Made by a program: the position numbers and the translations under genes
Notes under the pieces: generated by a model
Database searches by the model: none
What the model was told of the DNA's origin: nothing
The model's input: the letters and a program-made list of their open reading frames with translations, nothing else
From: Polaromonas sp.
GTDB taxonomy: Bacteria; Pseudomonadota; Gammaproteobacteria; Burkholderiales; Burkholderiaceae_C
Direction of reading: 5' to 3'
Assembly: GCA_025363315.1 (NCBI GenBank)
Contig: JANYED010000269.1
Coordinates: 1-44,968 of the forward strand
Length of the DNA stretch: 44,968 bases
In this document: positions 18,972-29,200 of the stretch, in pieces
Layout of the letters: each line of letters opens with the position of its first letter
Position numbering within the stretch: position 1 is the stretch's first letter

Positions 18972-19726
18972 CGCGTTACAAAAATCTCAGGTGGCTTGGG
19001 TTTGGGAATAAACGGCACATGCTTGCGCCAAAGTTTGAAAGCTTGCCAATGGATGCGCAGCACCACGCCAAAGGTCATGGCCGGGTAGCGCCACAGCGCT
19101 TTGCGCAAGGCAGCATTCGTGACGGGTTCGAGCGTTCCGCTGACGCTGGTTTCTATCAGGGGGCCTGTCGCGTCGTCATAGTCAATGCGGGCCACGGTTT
19201 TTTCAATGCCGTTGTGGCTGCTGCGCATAAAGCGAAAACGGTAATTGCCTTCAAGGGTGCAAAACGGCGAGACGTGAAAAACCTTGTCAGCTGTCAGTTC
19301 ATGCCCATACTGCGGCCTGTCGAGCAGGTAGCAATGGCGTTCGCCAAAGGTGTTGTTAACCTCGACCACAATAGCGCGAAGCGTGCCATCGTCAGCATGG
19401 CAGTACCAAAAGCTGACCGGCTTGAAGGTGTAGCCGAGCACGCGCGGGTAAGTGTGCAGCCAGATTTCGCCTGTGGCATCTTCGACACCTTCGCGTCGCA
19501 ACATCTCGTCAAGCCAGGCGAGCGAATTATCACGACCGTCTCCGTGGTCACGGTCAAAAAAGCTCAGCAGTCCGCTGCGATTGTGGGCCAGCGCATGGGT
19601 CTTGCTGGCCTGCATGGCGCGCATCGGCAACATTAAAAAATAGGTGGGGTAAGCGAAGGCGTTTTTCGCAGGTTTCAACCGCGTGTGACGTACCTCCCCA
19701 AAGCCAAGAAGTGGCTGGCCGGTCAT
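18968..19726 (-). CDS. DUF1365 family protein
   Basis: GEVRHTRLKPAKNAFAYPTYFLMLPM...VLGYTFKPVSFWYCHADDGTLRAIVVEVNNTFGERHCYLL. Confidence 0.9.
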   Translation of the reverse strand: MTGQPLLGFGEVRHTRLKPAKNAFAYPTYFLMLPMRAMQASKTHALAHNRSGLLSFFDRDHGDGRDNSLAWLDEMLRREGVEDATGEIWLHTYPRVLGYTFKPVSFWYCHADDGTLRAIVVEVNNTFGERHCYLLDRPQYGHELTADKVFHVSPFCTLEGNYRFRFMRSSHNGIEKTVARIDYDDATGPLIETSVSGTLEPVTNAALRKALWRYPAMTFGVVLRIHWQAFKLWRKHVPFIPKPKPPEIFVTR

Positions 19727-21039
19727 GCTGCAACCTCTTGACGCTTCAAGATATGTTCAGCTACTTTCAGACCAGACTTCAAACCGTCTTCGTGAAAGCC
19801 ATAGCCCGTCCAGGCACCGCAAAAGTAGGTGTTCTGCTGGCCCTGCAAAGCCGCGACTTCGCCTTGCGCCCGGATGGCTGTCAAGTCAAATACCGGATGT
19901 GCATAGTCAAATTCACCCGTGATGTGTTTACGTGCAATGTCCTTGAGTGGATTCAGTGACACAACGACGCTTTGCGTAAATGGCAGCGGTTGCAGCATGT
20001 TCAAAAGGTAATGCAAGCACACCTGTGACGATTCACGGTCTGTTTGCTGGGCGCGCTCGTAGTTCCAGGCGGCCCAGGCGATTTTGTTTTTCGGCAGCAC
20101 CGATGTGTCGGTATGCAGCACGGCGCGGTTGGGCTGGTAGCGGATGGCGCTCAAGGCGCTTTGCTCCGCTGGACTGGGCGCTTGCAGCATGGCCAATGAC
20201 TGGTCCGAGTGGGTGGCCAGCACCACTTTGTCGAACAATTCAGTCCCTACATCAGTACTGACAAGCACGCCAGCGGCATCACGCGCGATGCGTCTGACAG
20301 GGGTGTTCAAACGTTTGTCAGAAATGTTGGCGATGATTTTTTCAACATAGTGCTTGGCGCCGCCTTTGACCGTCCACCACTGCGGCCTGTTGGTGACCTG
20401 AATCAGGCCGTGGTTGTAGCAAAACCGGATCATGGTGGCGACGGGGAATTGCAGCATCTGATCGGTCGGGCAAGACCAGATGCAGCCCATCATTGGCAAA
20501 AAATACCAGTCGCGAAACTCATTAGAGAATTTTTGGTCTTTCAAAAAATCTCCCAGCGGCTGCATCATGGCCGCTTCAGCCTGGGCATTGGCGAGTGCCG
20601 TGGTGACCTTGTTGAAACGCATGATGTCTTTAAGCATGCGCAAAAAGCTGATGTTCACCAGGTTTTTTCTCTGCGCAAACACGCTGCTCAGTGACGAGCC
20701 GCTCCACTCGAGTTGCTGGCCATCCGCTTGCGGCACCTGCACTGAAAACGACATGTCTGACTTGGCGGTTTCAACCTTTAAATCGGCGAACAGTTTGATC
20801 AGGTGTGAATAGGTGCGCTCGTTAAACACCAGAAAACCCGTGTCAACCCCGTGAGTCACAGAACCAGCAGCACCGGGCAGTGTGACATCAACCGTGTGGG
20901 TGTGACCACCAAAGTAGTCAGCCGCCTCAAACAGCGTGATGGCTGCCTGGCCTTGCAGCGCATGGGCCGCCGCAAGACCGGAGATGCCGGAGCCAACGAT
21001 GGCAATACGCTGGGTTGGGGGGTGCCCGCGGGTGTTCAT
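19723..21039 (-). CDS. NAD(P)/FAD-dependent oxidoreductase (amine oxidase-like)
   Basis: RIAIVGSGISGLAAAHALQGQAAITLFEAADYFGGHTHTVDV; C-terminal CGAWTGYGFHEDGLKSGLKVAEHIL. ATGA overlap with DUF1365. Confidence 0.92.
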   Translation of the reverse strand: MNTRGHPPTQRIAIVGSGISGLAAAHALQGQAAITLFEAADYFGGHTHTVDVTLPGAAGSVTHGVDTGFLVFNERTYSHLIKLFADLKVETAKSDMSFSVQVPQADGQQLEWSGSSLSSVFAQRKNLVNISFLRMLKDIMRFNKVTTALANAQAEAAMMQPLGDFLKDQKFSNEFRDWYFLPMMGCIWSCPTDQMLQFPVATMIRFCYNHGLIQVTNRPQWWTVKGGAKHYVEKIIANISDKRLNTPVRRIARDAAGVLVSTDVGTELFDKVVLATHSDQSLAMLQAPSPAEQSALSAIRYQPNRAVLHTDTSVLPKNKIAWAAWNYERAQQTDRESSQVCLHYLLNMLQPLPFTQSVVVSLNPLKDIARKHITGEFDYAHPVFDLTAIRAQGEVAALQGQQNTYFCGAWTGYGFHEDGLKSGLKVAEHILKRQEVAA

Positions 21040-21060
21040 CAGCGAGCAGAAGATAAAAAT

Positions 21061-21156
21061 GTTGCGAAGCGCCCCGACGCGAACAAGGGAGGGAGGGAGG
21101 AGGAGAACCGCTCCGGGATTTCATCTGAGACCCAATGGCTCAGAAGGCTTCGCAAC
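21061..21156. repeat. Nested inverted repeats upstream of the FAD oxidoreductase gene
   Basis: GTTGCGAAGC (21061-21070) and GCTTCGCAAC (21147-21156); inside them TCTGAG-N9-CTCAGA (about 21124-21144) and a GGGAGGGAGGGAGG run. Confidence 0.6.
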
Positions 21157-21237
21157 AATGAAACTTGCATGCCTTTGCGAGCAACAGCAGTGAATGGTAG
21201 GAGGACAGAAGCACCGGCAAAGTTCCTCGGATGACAC

Positions 21238-21271
21238 ACGTCAAGAGGGTAAATTTTTGTGAACTTGACGT
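21238..21271. promoter_or_regulatory. Inverted repeat, candidate regulator site
   Basis: ACGTCAAG-N18-CTTGACGT, perfect 8-bp arms, upstream of the FAD/DUF1365/CFA operon. Confidence 0.4.
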
Positions 21272-21392
21272 AAAACATAGTGCAGCATAAAGTAAAAATA
21301 CCGTCTAGTCAAATAATGACTGATTGGTATTTAATGAATGAAATAGGACAAGTGACGTCATGCCCAACCGTATTTTTACAAGGTCTGAAGAC

Positions 21393-21974
21393 CTATTTGC
21401 TGGCCAACTGCTTTTCAATTTCCCGCATAAAAGACTTGGCTTTAGGGTCGGTCATGGAATTGAAGCTCTCGACATTCTGGCCATTGCGGCTGATCACGTA
21501 TTTGTAGAAATTCCACTTCGGTGTTGTGCCCGTCTTGGCACTGAGCTGCTTGAAAAGCGGGCTGGCGTCTTTGCCGGTCACGCTAGTTTTGGTGAACATC
21601 GGGAACTTCACACCAAAGGTGTTTTCACAAAAATCTGCAATCTGTTTGTTGCTACCGGTTTCTTGCGAGAAGTCGTTTGACGGGAAGCCCAATACCACGA
21701 GGCCCTGGTCTTTGTATTTGGCATGTAGTGCTTCCAGGCCCTCGTACTGTGGGGTAAAACCGCAAAAGCTGGCGGTATTGACCACCACCACAACCTTGCC
21801 AGCGTATTGGCACAGCGATTGCGGCTTTTCGTCTTGCAGGCGCAGCACATTTTGCTGCAGCAAGGCCGGACAGGCAGAGTCTGCGGGCGTGGCCGCATGC
21901 GCCCACGAGACGCTAAAAAGCCCTACAGACAGAGCAGCGGATGTGAGGGAGGATTTGAGGGAAAAAGAGCGCAT
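21393..21974 (-). CDS. Glutathione peroxidase, exported
   Basis: Signal peptide MRSFSLKSSLTSAALSVGLFSVSWAHA; VVVVNTASFCGFTPQYEGLEALHAKYKDQGLVVLGFPSNDF; KWNFYKYVISRNG. Confidence 0.93.
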   Translation of the reverse strand: MRSFSLKSSLTSAALSVGLFSVSWAHAATPADSACPALLQQNVLRLQDEKPQSLCQYAGKVVVVVNTASFCGFTPQYEGLEALHAKYKDQGLVVLGFPSNDFSQETGSNKQIADFCENTFGVKFPMFTKTSVTGKDASPLFKQLSAKTGTTPKWNFYKYVISRNGQNVESFNSMTDPKAKSFMREIEKQLASK

Positions 21975-22196
21975 GATGGCCTCAATGTGTCAAAAAATGA
22001 ACGGAAAATGCCGAAGTTGTTGTGATTTATACGCCTGTTTTTAGCCATCAGATTCAAGGCGGCTGGCTTGCAATACCCCTTTGTGGGGCCATTTGACACA
22101 CAAGCCACCTAAAATTGTGACAGCATCCAAGGCGGCAGGTCCTGCGTAATACACCAGATGCTTCAAATAATATGAAGACAGTACGAAGGAGTTCAT

Positions 22197-23078
22197 ATGC
22201 TTTATCCCGAATTGTTCAAACAGCTTGAGTCTGTCCGCTGGGACATGGACAAGGACATCCCGTGGGACAGTTTTGATGCGTCTCAGCTGTCGGATGAGCA
22301 GGCCCAGACTATCAAGATGAATGCGATTACCGAGTGGTCAGCACTGCCTGCGACTGAAATGTTTTTGCGCGACAACAAAAACGACAGCGACTTTTCAGCC
22401 TTCATGTCGATCTGGTTTTTTGAGGAACAAAAGCACTCGCTGGTGCTGATGGAATACTTGCGGCGCTTCAGGCCAGACCTGGCACCGACTGAAAAAGAGC
22501 TGCATGAAGTGCGCTTTGAATTTGAACCCGCACCGCCACTTGAAACGCTAATGCTGCATTTTTGCGGTGAAATCCGCCTGAACCATTGGTACCGCCGCGC
22601 CAGCGAATGGCATACCGAGCCGGTCATCAAGAAAATCTACACCCAACTGAGCCAGGACGAGGCGCGCCACGGCGGCGCTTACCTGCGCTACATGAAGCGG
22701 GCCATCAACAATGTGGGTAACGACGCGCGGGCGGCATTTACCAAGGTCGGTGTGCTGATGGCCAGCGCTCGTCGCACGGCCCAGGCGCTGCACCCGACCA
22801 ATTTGCATGTGAACAAAAACCTGTTCCCGCGTGACACCATTCAGTCGCGCCTGCCCAACCCCGAGTGGCTGGAGCACTGGCTGGACAAGCAAATCAATTT
22901 TGATGCGGCGTGGGAAGGCAAGGTGGTCGAGCGGATCTTGCACAACCTGAGTTTGCTCATGAACCAGAGTTTTAAAACGGTGCAGGAACTGAACCGCTAC
23001 CGAAAAGAACTGGGCCGGGAAATTGCAGGTGCCATCGCTTCAGCGCCGGCATCCGACATCAAGCCCAAGGCAGCGTGA
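22197..23078 (+). CDS. Ferritin-like / acyl-ACP-desaturase-like diiron protein
   Basis: FFEEQKHS and QDEARHGG carry two ExxH motifs on predicted helices, with CGEIRLNHWYRRASE between them; RBS aaggag upstream. Confidence 0.75.
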   Translation: MLYPELFKQLESVRWDMDKDIPWDSFDASQLSDEQAQTIKMNAITEWSALPATEMFLRDNKNDSDFSAFMSIWFFEEQKHSLVLMEYLRRFRPDLAPTEKELHEVRFEFEPAPPLETLMLHFCGEIRLNHWYRRASEWHTEPVIKKIYTQLSQDEARHGGAYLRYMKRAINNVGNDARAAFTKVGVLMASARRTAQALHPTNLHVNKNLFPRDTIQSRLPNPEWLEHWLDKQINFDAAWEGKVVERILHNLSLLMNQSFKTVQELNRYRKELGREIAGAIASAPASDIKPKAA

Positions 23079-23560
23079 GCGCGTCTGGTTTTTTAAACAA
23101 GCTGGCCTCGCGTAGCGAGGCGCTGGCCTGCATCGCAGACCTGCACAAGCCTGTGGTGTTTACCAACGGCGTTTTTGATGTGCTGCACCGGGGCCATGTG
23201 ACTTACCTGGAACAGGCAAAGGCTTTGGGCGGCAGCCTGGTGGTGGCGCTGAATACCGATGCCTCAGCCAAGCGGCTGGGTAAAGGCGACGACAGGCCTC
23301 TGAATAGCGAGATGGATCGCGCATTTGTGATGGCCGCGCTCGAATCAGTCAGTCTGGTCACATGGTTTGACGAGGACACTCCTCTAGAGTTGATCAGCCA
23401 GCTGAAACCCGATGTGCTGGTCAAGGGCGGCGACTACGACATGCACAAACTGGCTGAAACGGCGGTGGTGGAAAGCTATGGCGGCAAAGCTGTGGCGATT
23501 GCGTTTGTGGACGGTTACTCGACTACCGCGCTGGTCAAGAAAATCAGAAATACGCCCTGA
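23075..23560 (+). CDS. rfaE2: D-glycero-beta-D-manno-heptose 1-phosphate adenylyltransferase
   Basis: GTG start; VVFTNGVFDVLHRGHVTYLEQAKALGGSLVVALNTDASAKRLGKGDDRPLN nucleotidyltransferase signature. Confidence 0.93.
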   Translation: MSASGFLNKLASRSEALACIADLHKPVVFTNGVFDVLHRGHVTYLEQAKALGGSLVVALNTDASAKRLGKGDDRPLNSEMDRAFVMAALESVSLVTWFDEDTPLELISQLKPDVLVKGGDYDMHKLAETAVVESYGGKAVAIAFVDGYSTTALVKKIRNTP

Positions 23561-23565
23561 GCCGA

Positions 23566-24801
23566 CTACACGCCCTTGGCAATCAGCACCGCGTTGGAGC
23601 CGCCAAAAGCAAACGAGTTGGACATCACGGCGTGCAAGTTTTTGACTTGTCTGGCCTCCAGCGGAATGTAGTCCAGGTCGCAGCGCTCATCCGGCGTTTG
23701 CAAAAAAGCAGTCGGTACCAGTTGCCCAGAACGCAGGCTCATCACACTCGCGGCAAATTCCATGGCACCTGCAGCGCCCATGGCATGGCCATGCACAGCT
23801 TTGGTTGAGCTGATCGGCAGGCGTTGGGCCTGGCCTTTGAAAACAAGTTTGATGGCGTTGGTTTCCACCACATCGCCCACATCGGTGGCCGTGCCGTGCG
23901 CGTTCAGGTAGCCAATGTCGCCGGCGTCAAGACCCGCGTCCTTCAAAGCCATTGACATGGCACGGGCTTGACCCTGCGCTTCGGGCTGCGTCAGATGGTG
24001 CGCGTCGGTGCTTGACGCATAACCCGCCAGTTCGGCCAGGATGTTGGCCCCGCGCTTTTTCGCGGTGTCCCAGTCCTCCAGTACCAGCATGGCGGCACCT
24101 TCAGACAGCACCAGTCCTGAGCGGTCTTTAGAAAACGGCCTGCATGAGGTCTCTGCCCCGTCTGCATGCACCTTGGCCAGCGTGTGCATGGCTTGCCAGG
24201 CTTTGATGGTGCCTTTAGTCAGCAGCGCGTCTGAGCCACCCACCAGCATCGCATCAGCGTAGCCGTGGCGTATCTGGCGAAATGCGTCGCCAATTGCTGT
24301 GGCCGACGAGGCACAGGCATTGGACACCGTGCTGCTTGGGCCTTTCAGGCCGAACTCCATCGACAAATGTGCAGCTATCGCGTTGTGCATGGCCAATACC
24401 ACTGTCATGGGGCGCAAGCGGGCAACTTTTTGTTCCAGCAGCGCGTAGTAGGCAGCTTCCAGAGAGCTCGCCCCGCCACTGCCGGTGCCCACCGACACGC
24501 CAAAGCGATCGGCCTGCAACCCAGTCAGTTCGCTGCCCAAACCCGCCTGAGCCATAGCCTCCCGCGCCGCAACCAGGGCCAATTGGCTGATGCGGTCCAT
24601 GGTCAGCAGTTTGGCTTTGGCAAAGTGTTCCTCGGGGTCAAAGTCGATGCTGCCCATCAGCACCGGTTCAGGTCCCGTGGGAAAGTCGACATCAATGGCG
24701 CGTATGCCCGACCGCGCGCACAGCAACGACTCGAAAAACGCATTACTTTGCAGGCCTACCGTTGAGATAACGCCTAAGCCGGTGATTGCAACGCGGCGCA
24801 T
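23566..24801 (-). CDS. Beta-ketoacyl-ACP synthase family protein
   Basis: RRVAITGLGVISTVG; active-site SNACASSATAIGDAFRQI; histidine motifs LNAHGTATDVGD and KAVHGHAMGAAGAMEF. Confidence 0.92.
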   Translation of the reverse strand: MRRVAITGLGVISTVGLQSNAFFESLLCARSGIRAIDVDFPTGPEPVLMGSIDFDPEEHFAKAKLLTMDRISQLALVAAREAMAQAGLGSELTGLQADRFGVSVGTGSGGASSLEAAYYALLEQKVARLRPMTVVLAMHNAIAAHLSMEFGLKGPSSTVSNACASSATAIGDAFRQIRHGYADAMLVGGSDALLTKGTIKAWQAMHTLAKVHADGAETSCRPFSKDRSGLVLSEGAAMLVLEDWDTAKKRGANILAELAGYASSTDAHHLTQPEAQGQARAMSMALKDAGLDAGDIGYLNAHGTATDVGDVVETNAIKLVFKGQAQRLPISSTKAVHGHAMGAAGAMEFAASVMSLRSGQLVPTAFLQTPDERCDLDYIPLEARQVKNLHAVMSNSFAFGGSNAVLIAKGV

Positions 24802-24813
24802 GCGGTGAGGTCT

Positions 24814-25068
24814 TCAGGCGGGGGACCCAGCGCTGCCAAAAGGAGCTTTCGGCATCAAGGGATCGATCAGCTGGATCATCTCATCGAGCGTGCGGGGCGG
24901 GCTGGCCTGGTCCGGAATCTGAATATTGAACTGGTCTTCAATCTGAAACAGAAATTCAATCACCGCCAGTGAGTCAAGCCCAAGACTTTCCAGCGTCGCG
25001 GCTGGCAGCAACTCATCTTCGGCAATCCCGAAAGTTTCAGCGAAAAGTTTAATCAGATCAGCATTCAT
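24814..25068 (-). CDS. Acyl carrier protein
   Basis: 84 aa with phosphopantetheine attachment motif LGLDSLAVIEFLFQIEDQFNI. Confidence 0.92.
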   Translation of the reverse strand: MNADLIKLFAETFGIAEDELLPAATLESLGLDSLAVIEFLFQIEDQFNIQIPDQASPPRTLDEMIQLIDPLMPKAPFGSAGSPA

Positions 25069-25162
25069 CCATATTACCTAGTGCGCCCTTACCGAGGCCG
25101 CTTGACCAACCTCAAAGCTTAACATTTCTTTACATACACCTGATGACAAATCCATTTGCTCA

Positions 25163-26209
25163 TCAAGGTGTGTACATTTGCCTGACCGCATCGGACAAAC
25201 TGAAGGTACCCAACATGTCGCTGAGATAACTGGTAGGAGTCGGTGCAACGGCCGAGGTTCCGATTTCACCACGTAAACGGGCATTACTGAACACCGCGTC
25301 GGCTGTCAAAAAGGGTAAGTACGGTTGCAACGCTGCAAACATCCAACGCTGGCGTGCAAAACTTGGCACCGGAACATAGTCACGACCGCGCATGGTCAAC
25401 TTTTTGATACCTGGCATGGACGGCACCAAGGCATCGGCCAAGGCTTGTACTGTCAGCGACGCTTCACCGGTTGAAACGTGATAGCAGTCATGTTTGAAAT
25501 CATCTTTCAAGAGCATTTCAGCGAAGGCAGAGGCGATGAAGTCCACTGGCGCCACATCCAGCCGGGCCGTTGGCTCCAGCGGCACATCGCCCAACTCAGC
25601 CATCACAGGAATCGCCCACAACATGTTTCTGGACAACTTAACGTCATCAATACCCCGCGCCAGAACAATGCCGGGCCGCAGGCTGACAAACGGTGAACCG
25701 GTGGCGCGCAGCAGCGTTTCGGCGTCACGCTTGGAGCGAATGTAATCGTTGGCGTAGCCTGCAAACGGCATGTCCTCGGTGATCACACCGCTCGGCTCCA
25801 TCGTCACCGCTGCCGTGCCAACGAAAAAGCCGCGCTGCGACGGCGACAGGTTTTTCAACATGCCTGCAAAGTTGGTCGCTGCCTTGATGTTGACCGGATA
25901 CACCCCTGCATCAAGCTTGAAAGACGTGCTGGCTGCAGAATGCAAAATTACATCGGCCGCCTGCAACACGCTGGCGTTCAGGCCAAAGTCAGGCGCTTCA
26001 ATGTCACCCGCAACAGCTGCGACAAATTCAGCGAATTCGGGTCGCCACAGCACGCTTTTTTTCAGCCTGTCCAGCAGGCGGGCTCTGGCGCCAGCCGCAT
26101 CAGGCGCACGAACGACGGCGGTGCTGCATATGCCTTTGGCCGCCAGGATCAGCATCAACTCGCCGCCAATCAGGCCCGTTGCGCCCGAAAGCAGAATCCG
26201 TTTTTGCAT
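25163..26209 (-). CDS. NAD(P)-dependent SDR / thioester-reductase-like protein
   Basis: Start trimmed to MQKRILLSGATGLIGGELMLILAAKG; VILHSAASTSFKLDAGVYPVNIKAATNF and YIRSKRDAETLL resemble extended SDR/NAD_binding_4 domains. Confidence 0.82.
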   Translation of the reverse strand: MQKRILLSGATGLIGGELMLILAAKGICSTAVVRAPDAAGARARLLDRLKKSVLWRPEFAEFVAAVAGDIEAPDFGLNASVLQAADVILHSAASTSFKLDAGVYPVNIKAATNFAGMLKNLSPSQRGFFVGTAAVTMEPSGVITEDMPFAGYANDYIRSKRDAETLLRATGSPFVSLRPGIVLARGIDDVKLSRNMLWAIPVMAELGDVPLEPTARLDVAPVDFIASAFAEMLLKDDFKHDCYHVSTGEASLTVQALADALVPSMPGIKKLTMRGRDYVPVPSFARQRWMFAALQPYLPFLTADAVFSNARLRGEIGTSAVAPTPTSYLSDMLGTFSLSDAVRQMYTP

Positions 26210-26237
26210 GGGTATCCGGTAATAAAAAGAGTCGGAA

Positions 26238-29200
26238 TTATAAAGCCCGCTCGTTGGGCAAAGGCTGGGGCGACTCGACACGCGCCCCGGGACGGCGGCG
26301 AACCAAGCGCCTCAGCGCTTGCTCCAGATCATCGATGTAGGTAAATACTGCGGGCACAACCAGCAAACTGAGCACGGTTGACGTGATCAGCCCGCCAATC
26401 ACGGCCACCGCCATCGGGCTGCGAAAACTGCCATCGGCCGCGCCCCAGCTAAAGGCAATTGGCACCATGCCAGCGCCCATGGCGATGGTGGTCATGACAA
26501 TCGGGCGGGCGCGCTTATGGCAGGCGTCAAGCAGTGCATCAAGCCGTGACATGCCGGTCACAGCGGCTTGTCCGTCCGCACCGTCATTGCCGCGCCGCGC
26601 CACGATCGCATATTCAACCAGCAAAATCGAGTTTTTGGTGGCGATGCCCATCAGCATGATCAGGCCAATCAATGACGGCATCGAAAAACTCTTGCCCGCC
26701 AGCAGCAGCGCCACAAAAGCCCCGCCAAGTGACAGCGGCAGCGCCACCAGAATCGTCACCGGATGCAAAAAATCCTTGAACAACAGCACCAGCACGATGT
26801 AGATGCACAGCACCGCTGTCAGCATGGCAAGGCCAAAACTGGCAAACAGCTCGCCAAACAGTTCAGCATCGCCAATCGTCACACGCTTGACGTCAAACGG
26901 CAAATTGACCATCGCCGGCAGCTTGTCGACGCGGGCGGTGACGTCGCCCAGCGGCTGGCCTGACAGCTCGATGTCAAACTTCACGTCGCGCGAGCGGTTA
27001 AAGCGGTCAATGATGGCCGGGCCGCCGGACAATTCCAGCTTGGCGACCTGCCCCAGCATCACCGGCCCACGGCTGCCGGGCACCAGCAGGCGCTCGAGCG
27101 TGGCGATGTCGGCTTTGGCATCGTCTGCCAGGCGTACGACGATCGGCACCTGGCGCGACGACAGGTTCAGTTTTGGCAGCGCAGCGTTGTAGTCGCCTAC
27201 GGTGGCAATACGCAGCGTCTCGCCGATGGCGCTGCTGGTCACGCCCTGGTCGGCCATGCGGGCAAAGTCGGGTCGCACCGTCAGCTCGGGTTGCACCAGC
27301 GATGCGCTGGACGCAATGGAGCCCAGGCCGGGAATGGTGCGCAAGTCTTTTTCAAGCGCGGCGGCAGCGGCTGCCAGTGCTGCCGGGTTGTCGCTCGTCA
27401 GCGCCAGCACAAGGCCTTCACCAGACCCGCCGAGGCCGACTTTGCTGCGCACGCCGGGCAGCTCTTGCAGGGCCGCGCGGATGTTGTTTTCAACGACCTG
27501 TTTGCGAGGGCGGCTGCCGCGTTCAGACATCAAGATGGTCAGCGTGGCCTTGCGCGCCTCAGCTGCGCCACCCGGAGCAAACGGGTCACTGCCCGCGCTG
27601 CCGCCGCCGACCGTGGTGTAAACCGACTTGATGTGCTCGACTTTCATCAGCATCTGGCGCGCAGCCTCTGCCGCCTGCCGGGTGTCTGCCAGCTTGGTGC
27701 CTGGCGTCAATTCGAGGTACACCTGCGTCTGGTTGTTGTCATCTGGTGGAATAAAGCCCGTCGGCAACAGCGGAATCAGCAACAGCGAGGCGACAAAGAA
27801 CCCGGCAGCCCCCAGGGCGGTGATCCAGCGGTGCTCCAGCGCCCAGCGGCTGGCGCGCATGTACCAGCGCATCACTGCGCCGTCTTTCTCTACGTAATCA
27901 ACAATCGGCTTGAGCAGATAAGCCGACATCATGGGCGTGAGCATGCGCGCCACTACCAGCGACGCAAATACCGCCAGCGACGCCGTCCAGCCAAATTGCT
28001 TAAAGAACTTGCCCACAATGCCGCTCATGAAAGCAGTCGGCAAAAACACCGCAATCAGCGTGAAGGTGGTGGCAATCACCGCCAGGCCAATCTCGTCGGC
28101 CGCCTCCATGGCGGCCTGGTAAGGCGTTTTGCCCATGCGCAGGTGGCGCACAATATTTTCGACCTCCACAATCGCGTCGTCGACCAAAATACCCACCACC
28201 AGGCTGAGCGCCAGCAGCGTGACCACGTTGATGGAAAAGCCCAGGTAATTCATGCCGATAAACGCCGGCACGACCGACAGCGGCAGCGCTACTGCCGTGA
28301 TGAACGTGGCACGCCAGTCGCGCAAAAACAGCCACACCACCAGCACCGCCAGCAGCGCACCTTCGATCAGCAGCGTCAGCGAGGCCTTGTACTCTTCCTC
28401 CACCGGGGTCACAAAGTCAAAGGCCTCGACAAGGGTCATATCCGGATGGGTGACTTTGAGCTGCGCCAACGCCGCGCGCACGCCGCGCCCGACATCCACC
28501 TCGCTCGCACCTTTGGCTCTAGACACCTCAAAACCCACCACGGGCACACCATTGAGAAGAGCTGCCGAGCGCTGTTCGGCTGTGGTGTCCTGCACATCCG
28601 CCAGCTGGTTGAGGCGGGCTTTGCGGATGCCGCCTTTGCCGTCGTCAAAGCTAAGCTCCAGATTGGCCAGTTCAGCAGCCGAACGAACGGTGGCCAGCGT
28701 GCGCAGCGGCTGCTCGCTGGTGCCCAGATCTGCCCGACCGCCCGCGGTGTCCATTTGCACCTGGCGCAGCTGGTGCGACACCGTCGTCGCGCTAACCCCC
28801 AGCGACTGCATTTTGGCGCTGTTCAGCGCGATGCGCACCTCGCGCGTCACGCCGCCGACCCGATTGACTGCGCCTACACCGCGCACCGCGAGCAGGCTTT
28901 TGGTCAGCGTGTCGTCGACAAACCAGCTCAAGGCTTCGTCGTCCAGCGCGCTGCTTTTGATGGTGTAGGCCAGCACTGGCGCACCGGCCACGTTGATTTT
29001 GCTGATCACCGGGTCGCGCAGGTCTGACGGCATGTCGGCACGCACCTGCTGCACCGCCGAGCGGGTTTCGTCCAGTGCCTCCTGCGTGGGTTTTTCAATC
29101 CGGAACTCAGCCGTGATGGTGACCACGCCGTCCTGCACCTTGGTGTAAATATTTTTCAGGCCCTGCAGCGCGGCGATCGCGTTTTCAATCTTGCGCGCCA

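Noticed and set aside
21087-21104. GGGAGGGAGGGAGG as a G-quadruplex
   Set aside because: Only three GGG runs followed by GG; mentioned as part of the leader but not supported as an independent regulatory G4.
27291-29027. 578-aa plus-strand ORF
   Set aside because: Antisense to the strongly supported RND permease; composition (His/Arg/Gln rich) is typical of a shadow ORF in GC-rich DNA.
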